Origin: Roseovarius sp. MMSF_3281
GTDB taxonomy: Bacteria > Pseudomonadota > Alphaproteobacteria > Rhodobacterales > Rhodobacteraceae
Reading direction: 5' to 3'
NCBI RefSeq assembly: GCF_030733685.1
Contig: NZ_JASHIM010000001.1
Coordinates: 372,001 to 436,000 of the forward strand
DNA: 64,000 nucleotides
The translations under genes and the position numbers were made by a program. Below, one piece after another: positions 33,457 to 42,784 of the stretch. Positions within the stretch are counted from its first letter, which is position 1. The number at the start of each line of letters is the position of its first letter. Below the pieces are notes generated by a model. It saw only the letters and a list, made by a program, of their open reading frames with translations, did not search any database and was not told the origin of the DNA.

Positions 33457-34290
33457 ATGTCTGACGCAACTTCCAAAACGCTGGTCGCGGTCAGCCCGCA
33501 ACGCCATGGCGCGCGCTACTGGCGGCGTTTTGAATCCTACAGCTTCGCGCGGGCCGCGCACTGTGTCGATATTGTCATGGCCGAACTGCCCCCGGTGGCA
33601 AGCGCCTTTCCCTTGGTGTTCCGTGAATCCTTCGATGGCGCGGCCATCACCCCGATTGCCCTTCTCAGCTTCGGGCGTAGCGAAAATACCCCCTTCGTGT
33701 CCGCCGATGGAAATTGGCGCGGAACATATGTTCCCTCCGCTTTGCGGGCGCATCCCTTTACCGCGCATTCAACGGAAACAGCCCGGGAAATGACCCTATT
33801 GGTGGATGAAGCAAGCGGCCTTGTTACCGACGATCCTTCGGACCAACCTTTTTTCGACACAGGCGGTGCGCCGTCGCAGGCCCTTGCGCAGGTGATCGAG
33901 TTCTTCCGCACCCGGGCCTTGTCGGCCATACAGACGCAAAAAGCCTGCGCAGAACTGAATGCGGCTGGCCTGTTGACCCAATTGCACGATTTTGCGGGCA
34001 TGTCGCAGCCCGACCTTCAGGGGCTTTACGGAATAGATTTCGACAAGCTCGACAGCCTTGACGCGTCCGCCCTGCCCGCTCTTTGGCAGAGCGGCGCCCT
34101 GCGCCTTGCCGAGGCGCACCGCATTTCGCTTTGTCACATCGGCTGGATGCTGCGGGCGGAAAGGGCCAGCGCCGGTCTTGAACCGCAAGCCGCCGCCACG
34201 CGCCCGCCGTCGCAGGCCGACACGGCGCTGTCCGGCTTCCTTGATGCGCTGTCGGATGCACAAGATCAGGACTGGAGCAACAGGTCATGA
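33457..34290 (+). CDS. SapC-family protein
   Basis: A 277-aa protein that matches the SapC family along its first 190 residues: VAVSPQRHG, YSFARAAHCVDIVMAELPPV, FPLVFRE, PIALLSFGRSENTPFV, GTYVPSALRAHPF, LLVDEAS and QPFFDTGGAPSQAL. SapC was named from the Campylobacter fetus S-layer locus and often accompanies type I secreted surface proteins; its exact activity is not settled. The C-terminal part (200-277) is helical and not recognised. The last four bases overlap the TolC-like start (ATGA), so it should be made together with the secretion system. Confidence 0.85.
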   Translation: MSDATSKTLVAVSPQRHGARYWRRFESYSFARAAHCVDIVMAELPPVASAFPLVFRESFDGAAITPIALLSFGRSENTPFVSADGNWRGTYVPSALRAHPFTAHSTETAREMTLLVDEASGLVTDDPSDQPFFDTGGAPSQALAQVIEFFRTRALSAIQTQKACAELNAAGLLTQLHDFAGMSQPDLQGLYGIDFDKLDSLDASALPALWQSGALRLAEAHRISLCHIGWMLRAERASAGLEPQAAATRPPSQADTALSGFLDALSDAQDQDWSNRS

Positions 34291-35621
34291 GACCCCACAC
34301 CGCCCCCGCTGTCCTGTCGCTTCTCCTTGTCGGCCTGACGGCCTGTGCCGAACCGCCCGATCTCGAGCCGGTCACGGAAAGCTTGGAAACCGGCACCGCC
34401 GGGCTTGGCGCCCAACGGGTCAAAAGCGACGTGGCCAAGAAGCCCTTTGGCAAATTCATTGCCCGCGCCGTCACGACCGATCCGGCAATGCGCCGAAGCC
34501 TTTCCGACATTCGCGCCGCCCGGGCCGAGAAACAATCCGCAGATGGTGCCTTTCTCCCTGATCTTAGCGTCGGGGTCAGCGCCGAAACCCGTTATGTCAA
34601 CAGCAGCACCACCAGCGACGCGTCGCCTTTCGTGCGCGTCTCGCAATTGGTTTATGACGCCGGCGCCGCCCGCGCCGATCAAACCGCCGCCGAGGCCCGT
34701 GTCTTGCAAAGCCGGGCGCGCCAGATTGAAAGCGGTGCGGGCTCGACGCTTTCGGCGGTCGAAGCCTACAAGCGTCTTATCACCAATCGACGGCTGCTTG
34801 CCCTGGCGCAAGAAAATCTACGTGTATTGCGCGGCATCGCAAACCAGATCGACGAACGCGCACAACGCGGCGCCGGGTCAAGTGCCGACAACCTGACCGC
34901 CCGCAGCCGCGTGGCCGATGCCGAAACCCGCCGCGTCGATGCCCAGGCCGGGCTGGAACGCGCCCAAGCCGCCTTTCGACGTTATTTTGCCGAGATTCCG
35001 AAAAATCTGCCAACACCCGTCAAGGCCCCCGCCTTGCCTGCAAACCAAGATGACGTTCTTATTCAAAGCCCGCGATTACGCGCTGCAAGCGCCAGCCTTA
35101 AAGCCGCCGAAGCCGATTTGATCGCCGCACAATCACGGCGCCAACCTGCCGTCGAAGTTGGATGGACCGGGCGCCAAGCACCCTCTGGTGGGGGGGCAGA
35201 CGTGGGATTGGACCTGACGTTGAACTACAGCCTCGACACCCGTGGACAAAGACGTGCCGCGATTGATGCGGCGCAGGCCCGTCTGGATGCGGCCAAGGCC
35301 GAACGGGATACGCTTCTGCGCGATGTGCGCGAAGCGCTGGCCTTTGTGCGCACCGATCAGGCAGCTGGCGAAGCCCGCGTTGCCGCCGCGCGCGAGGCGG
35401 TACAAACCAACGCCGCCAGCGTACAGGCGGCCCGTGATCAATTCAGTATTGGTCGCCGTAGCCTTATTGATCTTCTGGATGCCCAACGCGACTACGTTCG
35501 CGCCGAAGAAACCCTGATACGTGCCGAACAGGAACGCTTCCTGACCGATTATGCCGCGCTGGCGTTGACGGGCGACATCCTTGACGTCTTTGAAATCACT
35601 TTACCGAAGGTGCCGGAATGA
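34287..35621 (+). CDS. TolC-family outer-membrane channel of a type I secretion system
   Basis: A 444-aa outer-membrane efflux protein with a lipoprotein signal ending LVGLTAC (Cys 19). Long Ala-rich alpha-helical repeats are typical of TolC (ADQTAAEARVLQSRARQIE; RRSLIDLLDAQRDYVRAE). It has two OEP domains. It is the trimeric exit channel that joins the HlyD-like adaptor. The family is often not lipidated, but lipobox-bearing versions exist. It overlaps sapC and the ABC gene by four bases each. Confidence 0.9.
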   Translation: MRPHTAPAVLSLLLVGLTACAEPPDLEPVTESLETGTAGLGAQRVKSDVAKKPFGKFIARAVTTDPAMRRSLSDIRAARAEKQSADGAFLPDLSVGVSAETRYVNSSTTSDASPFVRVSQLVYDAGAARADQTAAEARVLQSRARQIESGAGSTLSAVEAYKRLITNRRLLALAQENLRVLRGIANQIDERAQRGAGSSADNLTARSRVADAETRRVDAQAGLERAQAAFRRYFAEIPKNLPTPVKAPALPANQDDVLIQSPRLRAASASLKAAEADLIAAQSRRQPAVEVGWTGRQAPSGGGADVGLDLTLNYSLDTRGQRRAAIDAAQARLDAAKAERDTLLRDVREALAFVRTDQAAGEARVAAAREAVQTNAASVQAARDQFSIGRRSLIDLLDAQRDYVRAEETLIRAEQERFLTDYAALALTGDILDVFEITLPKVPE

Positions 35622-37801
35622 CGTCAGACCAAAGCACGGATGATCGCCGCGTCGTTCCATTGGAACGCGACAATCGAAGCCGCCCCGATGAAACCTCCCC
35701 GCTTGAAGCCTGCCTGATTCACGCGGCCGCAACGCTTGACCGGCCCATGACGCTGGCCACACTGCATGCCGTGCAATCCTCCGAGGCCGAAGGCACACTG
35801 GGCGTCCGCGAGGCCATCACTGCCGCCGAACGTGCCGGCATGCAGGCCGCCTTCGGGGCCCATTCGCTTGCTGAGTTCGACTCCGTCCTGACACCGGCCA
35901 TCCTGTTGCTTGACGGGGACCGCGCCGTCGTGCTGCATGATGTCAAACCCGGTGGCGCGCTTGCCGTGCATGATCCGACCCTCGGCGAGGGTATCGGTGA
36001 GATGTCCCGCGATGATCTTGAAAAGACCTATAGCGGTTACGCCATTTTGCTGCGCCGCGAACACCGCGAAGATATCCTTGCCAGTAGCGAGGGACGACGG
36101 GGACATTGGTTCTGGTCGGCCCTTGCGGCCAATCGCTGGTCCTACACGCAGGTCCTTCTGGCCGCGATCCTCGCCAACTTCCTGTCCTTGACCACCTCGA
36201 TCTTCATCATGGTGGTTTATGACCGGGTGCTGCCCAACGAGGCCACCGAATCCCTTATCGCCCTGACGCTTGGGGTTGGGATCGCACTAATCTTTGACTT
36301 TCTTATCAAGAACCTGCGCGCAGGTTTCATCGACCGGGCCGGACAGCGCGCCGACATGGTGATGGGGCGCCGTATCTTCGACCAGTTGCTCGATATGCAA
36401 ATGCGCGCGCGCAAAGGCTCGACCGGGGCCCTTGCCAGTACCCTGCGTGAGTTTGAGACCCTGCGAGATTTCTTTACCTCGGCCACGCTTGTTGCCGTGG
36501 TCGACCTGCCCTTCATCCTTTTGTTCATCTCGGTGATCTCACTTATCGGCGGGCCGCTCGCCATTGTCCCGGCAATTGCCGTGCCGTTGGTTCTGTTCGT
36601 CGGGCTGGCCGTGCAACCGATCCTCGCACGCCTTGCTGAACAAAGCTTCAAGGACGGGCAATCGAAGCAAAGCGTACTTGTCGAAACCGTGTCCGGGCTG
36701 GAAACCATCAAGGCCGTCGGCGCAGCGCGGCGGATGCGTGCGCGCTGGGAAGAGGCCATCGCGCGACAATCCGATCACGGCGCACGTGCCCGCGCGGTCA
36801 CGCAACTGGCCATGAACGCCACCAGTTTCACCCAGCAGGCCGCACAGGTGATGATTGTCTTTTACGGTGTGTTCCTTATCACCGCGGGCGAGGTCAGCAT
36901 GGGGGCCCTGATCGCCAGCGTTATCCTGACGGGCCGCACCCTTGCGCCATTGGCACAGCTGGCGCAAACCCTGACCCGCCTCAATCAGGCCCGTAGTTCC
37001 TATCGCAATCTTGACGCCCTCATGCGTGCCGAAAGCGAAAGGCCCGCCGGTCACCATTGGATCAGCCGCCCCAGACTCGACGGGCGCATCCGATTTGACG
37101 ATGTGCATTTTACCTATCCCGACCAGATGCAAGCGGCCCTCAGCGGCGTCAGCTTCAATATCGAACCCGGCGAAAAGGTGGCCATCCTCGGGCGCATCGG
37201 CTCGGGCAAAAGTACGGTCGCGCGCCTGCTTCTGGGCCTCTACACTCCGGACAAGGGCGCTGTTCTGGTGGATGATACCGATATCCGGCAAATCGACCCT
37301 GGCGATTTGCGGCGCAACATCGGTTCGGTCCTGCAAGATGTTTGGCTGTTCTCAGGCACGGTACGCGAAAACATCGCCATCGGTGCCCGCCGCCCCCGGG
37401 ATGCGGATATTCTGGAGGCGGCGCAGATTTCCGGCGTCGAGGATTTCATCGCCCGCCACCCCTCGGGCTATGACATGATGCTAGCCGAACGGGGCGAGGG
37501 CCTGTCCGGCGGGCAAAAACAGGCCATAACCCTGGCCCGCGCGCTTGTCGGTCACCCCCCGGTTCTGCTGCTTGATGAACCGACAAGTGCCATGGATGTT
37601 CAAAACGAACGCGATGTCATCTCCCGGCTTAAGGACGCTGCGAAAGATCGCACGATGATCGTCGTCACCCACCGGACCAGCCTTCTGGACCTTGTGGACC
37701 GTGTCATCGTGATCGAGAACGGGCGCGTTGGCGCGGATGGTGACAAATCCATTCTCGCACGAAACGCCCGCCAAGCCGCAGGAGACCGTGATGGCGCGTG
37801 A
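35618..37801 (+). CDS. Type I secretion ABC transporter (LapB/HlyB-type permease-ATPase)
   Basis: A 727-aa fused exporter. Residues 25-145 form a C39-like domain without the catalytic Cys-His pair, so it binds substrate but should not cut it. About 170-450 hold six TMs. The ATPase at 485-725 has Walker A GRIGSGKS (525-532), signature LSGGQ (629-633), Walker B LLLDEP (650-655) and H-loop His685. This form exports large RTX or Ig adhesins with uncleaved C-terminal signals. The three big proteins encoded upstream are the obvious cargo, by inference. The start is coupled to the tolC stop by ATGA. Confidence 0.93.
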   Translation: MTSDQSTDDRRVVPLERDNRSRPDETSPLEACLIHAAATLDRPMTLATLHAVQSSEAEGTLGVREAITAAERAGMQAAFGAHSLAEFDSVLTPAILLLDGDRAVVLHDVKPGGALAVHDPTLGEGIGEMSRDDLEKTYSGYAILLRREHREDILASSEGRRGHWFWSALAANRWSYTQVLLAAILANFLSLTTSIFIMVVYDRVLPNEATESLIALTLGVGIALIFDFLIKNLRAGFIDRAGQRADMVMGRRIFDQLLDMQMRARKGSTGALASTLREFETLRDFFTSATLVAVVDLPFILLFISVISLIGGPLAIVPAIAVPLVLFVGLAVQPILARLAEQSFKDGQSKQSVLVETVSGLETIKAVGAARRMRARWEEAIARQSDHGARARAVTQLAMNATSFTQQAAQVMIVFYGVFLITAGEVSMGALIASVILTGRTLAPLAQLAQTLTRLNQARSSYRNLDALMRAESERPAGHHWISRPRLDGRIRFDDVHFTYPDQMQAALSGVSFNIEPGEKVAILGRIGSGKSTVARLLLGLYTPDKGAVLVDDTDIRQIDPGDLRRNIGSVLQDVWLFSGTVRENIAIGARRPRDADILEAAQISGVEDFIARHPSGYDMMLAERGEGLSGGQKQAITLARALVGHPPVLLLDEPTSAMDVQNERDVISRLKDAAKDRTMIVVTHRTSLLDLVDRVIVIENGRVGADGDKSILARNARQAAGDRDGA

Positions 37802-39101
37802 TCACGACCTTGACCGGCTGGCCCGGGAAATGCGGGGGCGATCGCCGCTGCGCGGCTCGATCCTCCTGTTCACGATCCTCGGGTTTTTGGCAACCGCTGT
37901 CATCTGGGCGGCCTATACCGAGATCGACGATGTCACCCGCGCCGATGGCCGCATTGTCCCTTCGGCCTCCCTGCAAGTGATCGAAGCCGCCGAACCCGGT
38001 GTGTTGAAAACACTGCACGTCAAGGAAGGCGAGGTTGTCGAGAAAGGCGACCTTTTGATGGAGCTGGATGGCACCCTCCTCGACAGCCAACTCAATCAGG
38101 AACAGCAACGTGCCTATGGCCTGATGGCGCGGATCGAACGGCTTCAGGCCGAGATTGACGAGGCCGACCTTTCGTTCAGCCCCGATCTGGTGGCCAAGGC
38201 CGCCGATGTGGTCAAATCCGAAACCGCGCTTTATCGCGGGCGGCAGGCCGAACTGCAGGCGGAAATCGACATCCTCGAACGCCAAAGGCTCCAACGCCAG
38301 CAGGAGTTCGAGGAGGGCCGCGTCGACCTGCAAACCGCCACCGAAACCCTCGCCGTATTGGGCGAAGAACGCGAGATCATGGCACCGCTGGTCGAACGCG
38401 GCATGGAACCGGCCACCACATTGCTGTCCCTGCGCCGAACCGAAGCGGAATGGCGCGGCCGCGAGGTCCGTGCGCGCGCCTCGCTTGATCGGCTGCAATC
38501 GGCGCTCGATGAAATCGACGACAGGATCGCCGCCCAACGCAGCCGTTTTCAAAGCGCCGCGCTGACCGATCTTGCCACCGCTACAGCCGAGCTTGCGGCA
38601 CTCAAACCGGCCCTTCCCGCCCTGCAAAGCCGGGCCGAACGGTCCCAGCTCCGCGCGCCCGTGCGCGGCGTGGTCAATACCATCCACAGCCCCACCGTGG
38701 GGGCCATGGCCCGCGCGGGCGAAGAGCTGATCGAAATCGTTCCGCTGGACGATTCCCTTCTGGTCGAGGCCTATGTCCGCCCGTCTGACATCGCCTTTCT
38801 TTACCCGGGACAGCCCGTCAAGGTCACCATCACCGCCTATGACGCCTCGCGCTATGGCTCACTTTCGGGGGAAATCATGCGCATCGGTGCGGATACCATC
38901 ACCCGCAGCGAACGCAGCGAGGAGGAGGTCTTTGTCGTGGAAATCCGCACCACCGACACGATTCTTGATGCCGATGGGGTCGAGGTTGAAATAATGCCCG
39001 GGATGGTGGCGCAGGTGGATATCCTCGCAGGGAAGAAAACCGTGCTGGATTACATTCTGAAGCCCGTCGTCCGCGTCAAGGACCGCGCTCTGAGGGAATA
39101 A
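37791..39101 (+). CDS. HlyD-family type I secretion membrane-fusion protein
   Basis: A 436-aa adaptor with a short cytoplasmic N-terminus, one TM (about 24-43, LLFTILGFLATAVIWAAY) and a lipoyl half (VIEAAEPGVLKTLHVKEGEVVEKGDLLMELDG). A long coiled-coil hairpin (about 95-275) follows, then the second lipoyl half (RSQLRAPVRGVVNTI) and the beta-barrel end (VEIMPGMVAQVDILAGKKTVLDYIL). It links the ABC exporter to the TolC-like channel. ATG 37791 overlaps the ABC stop by 11 bases, with GGAG upstream. Confidence 0.93.
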   Translation: MARDHDLDRLAREMRGRSPLRGSILLFTILGFLATAVIWAAYTEIDDVTRADGRIVPSASLQVIEAAEPGVLKTLHVKEGEVVEKGDLLMELDGTLLDSQLNQEQQRAYGLMARIERLQAEIDEADLSFSPDLVAKAADVVKSETALYRGRQAELQAEIDILERQRLQRQQEFEEGRVDLQTATETLAVLGEEREIMAPLVERGMEPATTLLSLRRTEAEWRGREVRARASLDRLQSALDEIDDRIAAQRSRFQSAALTDLATATAELAALKPALPALQSRAERSQLRAPVRGVVNTIHSPTVGAMARAGEELIEIVPLDDSLLVEAYVRPSDIAFLYPGQPVKVTITAYDASRYGSLSGEIMRIGADTITRSERSEEEVFVVEIRTTDTILDADGVEVEIMPGMVAQVDILAGKKTVLDYILKPVVRVKDRALRE

Positions 39102-39702
39102 TGCATCGGCACCTTGCCGCGGCATGACCTTTCGGACCTCAAAATCCTAATGTCGCTGATATGACCGACGCGCGGGATGGCTCAGGTCTTTCAAACTCCA
39201 CCCTGGATCGGCCGGCTCCAACAGGTCCAGACATCCGGCGCACAGCAAGGCGTAATACTCGGAGCCGAGGGGGTGTTTTACTCCGACGCCGCCGGCGGCC
39301 CTGATCAACGCTTTAGGCTGGACGATTGAGGGCCATGTGCCCCCTGCCCGGGACCGCGATCCGGTTTCTTGTCACCGGCACCACAGGCGCCGTAATCCTT
39401 GATATCCACCTGACTGGGGAACTCACGCTGGAACGCGATGTGACGGTCGACGATATTCCACAAAGCGACGTCCCCGACGCGCTCAACAATCCTGCGCCTT
39501 GCGGTTACGGGAACGCCACCAGCTATTGGTTTACTATGAATTGGCCAGCCCCGGTTGGTCCGTTGGCTGTTCACTCCGCGCCATCAAATCGGATAGACCT
39601 CGTCCCGCTAACAATTCGCCTATGCCACCTTCAAAAGGTTCAAGGGCCAAGCGTCGAAACGCTAGGCCCCCTTCGTTTTCTCAGAGTGTTTTCAGTGGCG
39701 CA
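39102..39702. other. 600-base stretch without a supported gene
   Basis: Frames on both strands exist but none has a family likeness. On the minus strand, 39147-39370 is open without a start codon and reads in a protein-like way (HPLGSEYYALLCAGCL, DPGWSLKDLSHPARRS). Another minus frame covers 39305-39574. They could be pieces of one broken gene, which would suit the edge of an accessory region. Confidence 0.4.
39644..39669. terminator. Hairpin between the secretion operon and the mrp operon
   Basis: An interrupted stem GGGCC-a-AGCGT / ACGCT-a-GGCCC has a CGAA tetraloop. On the plus strand CCTTCGTTTTC follows; on the minus strand the next bases are not T-rich. It lies 34 bases beyond the mrpG stop, so it may terminate the mrp operon or act in both directions. 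Confidence 0.4.
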
Positions 39703-40077
39703 TTACTCGTCTTCCGGGCGCTCGCGCTCGGGCGGGTCAACGTAGACTGACCAGCCGTATTCACTTTGCGAGGGGGGAAGGTCCTTGGCCCGCATATTGG
39801 CCTGCATGAAGGTCTTGGCGATGAAATTTGCACTGATCGGGGCGGTCAGGAACAAGAACAGCGTGATCAGCAGCTCGTGAAACGAAAACTTCCCCTCGAC
39901 GAATCCGAAATAAAGCATCGACGCAATCAGGATGCCGCCCACCCCGAGGGTCGTGGCCTTTGTGGGCGCATGCAGGCGCTGCATGGTGTCTTTCAGCTTG
40001 ATCATGCCGAAGGATCCGACAAGCCCGAAAGTGCCGGCGACGACAAGGAAGGCGGAAATCAGGATTTCGATGAGCAT
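39703..40077 (-). CDS. mrpG: Na+/H+ antiporter subunit G (MrpG/PhaG)
   Basis: A 124-aa protein with three TMs. It has the MrpG features GLVGSFGMIKLKDTMQRLHAPTKA and LFLFLTAPISANFIAK. It is part of the multisubunit Mrp antiporter that exports Na+ (or K+) in exchange for protons. The hydrophilic tail (SEYGWSVYVDPPERERPED) is longer than in some homologues. It is the last gene of the operon. Confidence 0.93.
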   Translation of the reverse strand: MLIEILISAFLVVAGTFGLVGSFGMIKLKDTMQRLHAPTKATTLGVGGILIASMLYFGFVEGKFSFHELLITLFLFLTAPISANFIAKTFMQANMRAKDLPPSQSEYGWSVYVDPPERERPEDE

Positions 40078-40089
40078 ATCTGTCCCTCC

Positions 40090-40359
40090 TTACTCGATGA
40101 TATCGCCGCGCAGGACGAAGCGGCAGTAGGCAACGGTCGAGACAAACCCCACCATGGCGACCAGCATCGACGCCTCGTAGTAGACGGCGGTGCCTTGCCA
40201 GATCCCATAAAGGATCAACAGCGCGATGATATTGATCACCATGGTATCCAGCGCGAGGATCCGATCGGCGCTGTCCGGGCCGGTAGCGATGCGCCAGAGG
40301 TTGAACAGCAGGCCAAGGCCAAAACAGGCAAAGGCATAAATCAGGGCACTGGTGATCAT
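40090..40359 (-). CDS. mrpF: Na+/H+ antiporter subunit F (MrpF/PhaF)
   Basis: An 89-aa protein with three TMs and the motif RIATGPDSADRILALDTMVIN, which is diagnostic for MrpF. The ATG at 40359 overlaps the mrpE stop by four bases. A longer open frame to 40704 only shadows mrpE. Confidence 0.93.
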   Translation of the reverse strand: MITSALIYAFACFGLGLLFNLWRIATGPDSADRILALDTMVINIIALLILYGIWQGTAVYYEASMLVAMVGFVSTVAYCRFVLRGDIIE

Positions 40360-40847
40360 TGGAAAATCTCCTTCAATCGCCATTCGTAACGCGACTTGAT
40401 CTGATCGCGGACCCCGTCTGGATCGTCGGTATGCAGACAATGGACAAGGATACTGCGCCCATCTGCCGAAAGCATGGCCGAAACCGTGCCGGGGGTCATG
40501 GTGATGGTCCCCGCCAGAACGGTGATCGCCTCGGGCGAGACAAGTTCCAGCGGAACGGCGATCCAGTGGGAATGGGTGTTTTCGTTGGATTTGAACAGGA
40601 TGATCAGCGCCACCTGCACGTTGGCCACCACAATATCCCAAATTACCACGAGGCCGTATTCGATGATCCGCAGGGGTTTGCCCACCTTGGCGCGACGCGG
40701 CCAATACGGGGCCGTCATCATCGGCACCACGATGGCAAGGATCACGGCAAGAAGGACATTACCGGATGTGACCTTATTGACCAGCGCAAGCCAGACAAAG
40801 ACCAGTGTCAGGCTAAGAAGGGGATGGGGGAAGATGCGACGGATCAT
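40356..40847 (-). CDS. mrpE: Na+/H+ antiporter subunit E (MrpE/PhaE)
   Basis: A 163-aa protein with N-terminal TMs (LSLTLVFVWLALV, VLLAVILAIVVPM) and the MrpE signature VIWDIVVANVQVALIIL followed by ITMTPGTVSAMLSADG. It is overlapped by mrpD at its start and mrpF at its end. Confidence 0.93.
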   Translation of the reverse strand: MIRRIFPHPLLSLTLVFVWLALVNKVTSGNVLLAVILAIVVPMMTAPYWPRRAKVGKPLRIIEYGLVVIWDIVVANVQVALIILFKSNENTHSHWIAVPLELVSPEAITVLAGTITMTPGTVSAMLSADGRSILVHCLHTDDPDGVRDQIKSRYEWRLKEIFQ

Positions 40848-42421
40848 TGCTGTGCCTCCTCTCCTTCGGGCAGAACAGCAGAGACATAGCCGCTGCGATC
40901 ATAAAGTTGCGCCGAGGCCTTTTCCAGGTAACTTGTCACCGGACCAGCCGCAGCCGCCAGCAACGCCAGCAGGACCAAGGCCGCCATGGTCGGGGCCACT
41001 TCAAGGGCGGTGGCGGGTTTCGGGGCGTCGTCCTCGGTTTGGGTCTCGCCCTCGTCCTCCTGCTCAGTGTCTTGTTCCGCCTCGTCTTCGGGTTGCTGCG
41101 CGGTGGATTTCCAGAACAGGATGCTACCCGCGCGGGCAAAGCCGACGATGGTGAGCAGTGAACCAAGCAGGATCGCAACCCAGCCCAAGGTCATGAAGCT
41201 ACTGTCGCGGATGGCGTCGAGGATGACAAGTTTACCCAGGAACCCGCTGAGCGGGGGCATCCCGGCCATGCCGATGGCCCCGGCAAAGAAAAGTGCCGCG
41301 AAAAGCCCGTTTTGCACGGTTGGTAACTGGGCGGTAAGCGTGTCGCCAGCGGCGCGGCGTGTGACGACTAGATCGGCCAACAGGAACAAGGCCGCCGCCG
41401 AAAAGGTAGAGTGCACGAGGTAGTAGAGTGCCGAGGTGGTGGCATAGGGTGTGAAGGCCGCCACGGCAAGCATCATGGTGCCCATGGAACCGACCACCGA
41501 AAAGGACAGCAGCGGCATCAACCGGCGCGCACCCAAAACGCCAATTGCACCCACGGCCAATGTCACCACGGCGGCGGGCATGAGCCATTGGGCAATCAAC
41601 CCCTCCGTGGCCTCGACGTCAGGGCCGAATGAAATGGTGTAGATGCGGATGATGGCATAAGCCCCCACCTTGGTCATGATGGCAAAAAGGGCCGCCACGG
41701 GGGCCGGCGCGTTGGAATAGGTGCCGGGCAACCAGAATTGCACCGGGAAAAGTGCAGCCTTGATGGCAAAAACCACCATCAGCAGGATCGCCGCAACGCG
41801 TACAAGGGCCGCGTCTTCAACCGGGATTTCACGCAGTTTCACCGCCATATCAGCGATGTTGAGCGTCCCGGTGGAGGCATAAAGCGTGCCAAGCGCGAAC
41901 AGGAACAGTGTTGAGCCGGCAAGATTCATGACAACGTACTGCAGCCCGGCCTGAAGGCGTACCCGCCCGCCGCCGTGGATCATCAAACCATAGGAGGCGA
42001 TCAGCAACACCTCGAAGAACACGAAAAGGTTGAAGGCATCGCCCGTCAGGAAGGCCCCGGTGATCCCCATCAACTGGAACTGGAAAAGCGCGTGGAAGTG
42101 GCGGCCCTTCTCATCCCATTTTGTGGCAATGGCATGGATCAACACGATAAGCGCAAGCGCCGAGGTCAGCAGAACCATAAGCGCCGAAAGCCTGTCGAGG
42201 ACCAGAACGATCCCAAAGGGCGCGGGCCAGTCGCCCAGTGTATAGGCGATGGTTTGCCCGCCCATGGCCGTGATGGCCAGGCCGATGGAAATTCCGAACA
42301 GCGTCAAGGTGCCCGCGACAGATGCCGCGCGCGCCAAGGTGAAATCGTGGCGCATGACGAAGGCGATGATCGGGGCCAGAAGCGCGGGCAGGATGACGGG
42401 TGCAATGATCCAATGTGTCAT
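40844..42421 (-). CDS. mrpD: Na+/H+ antiporter subunit D (MrpD/PhaD)
   Basis: A 525-aa polytopic protein of the proton-pumping NuoM/N-like family. Core elements include FFEVLLIASYGLMIHGG, FAIKAALFPVQFWLPG (conserved Lys) and YLVHSTFSAAALFL. A long acidic C-terminal insert (AEQDTEQEDEGETQTEDD) precedes the last TM. It is overlapped by mrpC and mrpE. Confidence 0.94.
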   Translation of the reverse strand: MTHWIIAPVILPALLAPIIAFVMRHDFTLARAASVAGTLTLFGISIGLAITAMGGQTIAYTLGDWPAPFGIVLVLDRLSALMVLLTSALALIVLIHAIATKWDEKGRHFHALFQFQLMGITGAFLTGDAFNLFVFFEVLLIASYGLMIHGGGRVRLQAGLQYVVMNLAGSTLFLFALGTLYASTGTLNIADMAVKLREIPVEDAALVRVAAILLMVVFAIKAALFPVQFWLPGTYSNAPAPVAALFAIMTKVGAYAIIRIYTISFGPDVEATEGLIAQWLMPAAVVTLAVGAIGVLGARRLMPLLSFSVVGSMGTMMLAVAAFTPYATTSALYYLVHSTFSAAALFLLADLVVTRRAAGDTLTAQLPTVQNGLFAALFFAGAIGMAGMPPLSGFLGKLVILDAIRDSSFMTLGWVAILLGSLLTIVGFARAGSILFWKSTAQQPEDEAEQDTEQEDEGETQTEDDAPKPATALEVAPTMAALVLLALLAAAAGPVTSYLEKASAQLYDRSGYVSAVLPEGEEAQQ

Positions 42422-42783
42422 GCGCCGGTTTCCTTCTGCGCGTCTTTGTCTTCATCCGCGTCGGTCATGTCGATCCGGTCGTGATCAGCCTCAAGAAATG
42501 CGCCCAAGGCGATCATCACCAGCACCGCAGTCATCCCGAAAGAGATCACGATGGCGGTCAGAACAAGCGCTTGAGGCAGCGGGTCGGTATAGCTGGCCTC
42601 GCCGTAGTTCTGCAGGACGGGCGGCATGTTGATCGCCAATCGCCCGGTCGAGAACAAAAAGACGTTCACCGCGTAAGACAGCAGCGCCAGCCCGAGGATC
42701 ACCGGAAAAGCCCGCAATCGCAGGATCAGGTAGACCCCTCCGGCGGTCAGGACGCCGACAGATGTGGCAACGACGATTTCCAT
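42418..42783 (-). CDS. mrpC: Na+/H+ antiporter subunit C (MrpC/PhaC)
   Basis: A 121-aa NuoK-like protein with three TMs (GVLTAGGVYLILRL, FPVILGLALLSYAVNVFLF, ALVLTAIVISFGMTAVLV), followed by a hydrophilic acidic tail. DPLPQALVLTAIVI is a signature of MrpC. It follows mrpAB by one base. Confidence 0.94.
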   Translation of the reverse strand: MEIVVATSVGVLTAGGVYLILRLRAFPVILGLALLSYAVNVFLFSTGRLAINMPPVLQNYGEASYTDPLPQALVLTAIVISFGMTAVLVMIALGAFLEADHDRIDMTDADEDKDAQKETGA

Positions 42784-42784
42784 G

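Noticed and set aside
39326..39745. Plus-strand 139-codon frame before and into mrpG
   Set aside because: It overlaps the end of a certain convergent gene and ends in a low-complexity Ser/Arg/Gly tail.
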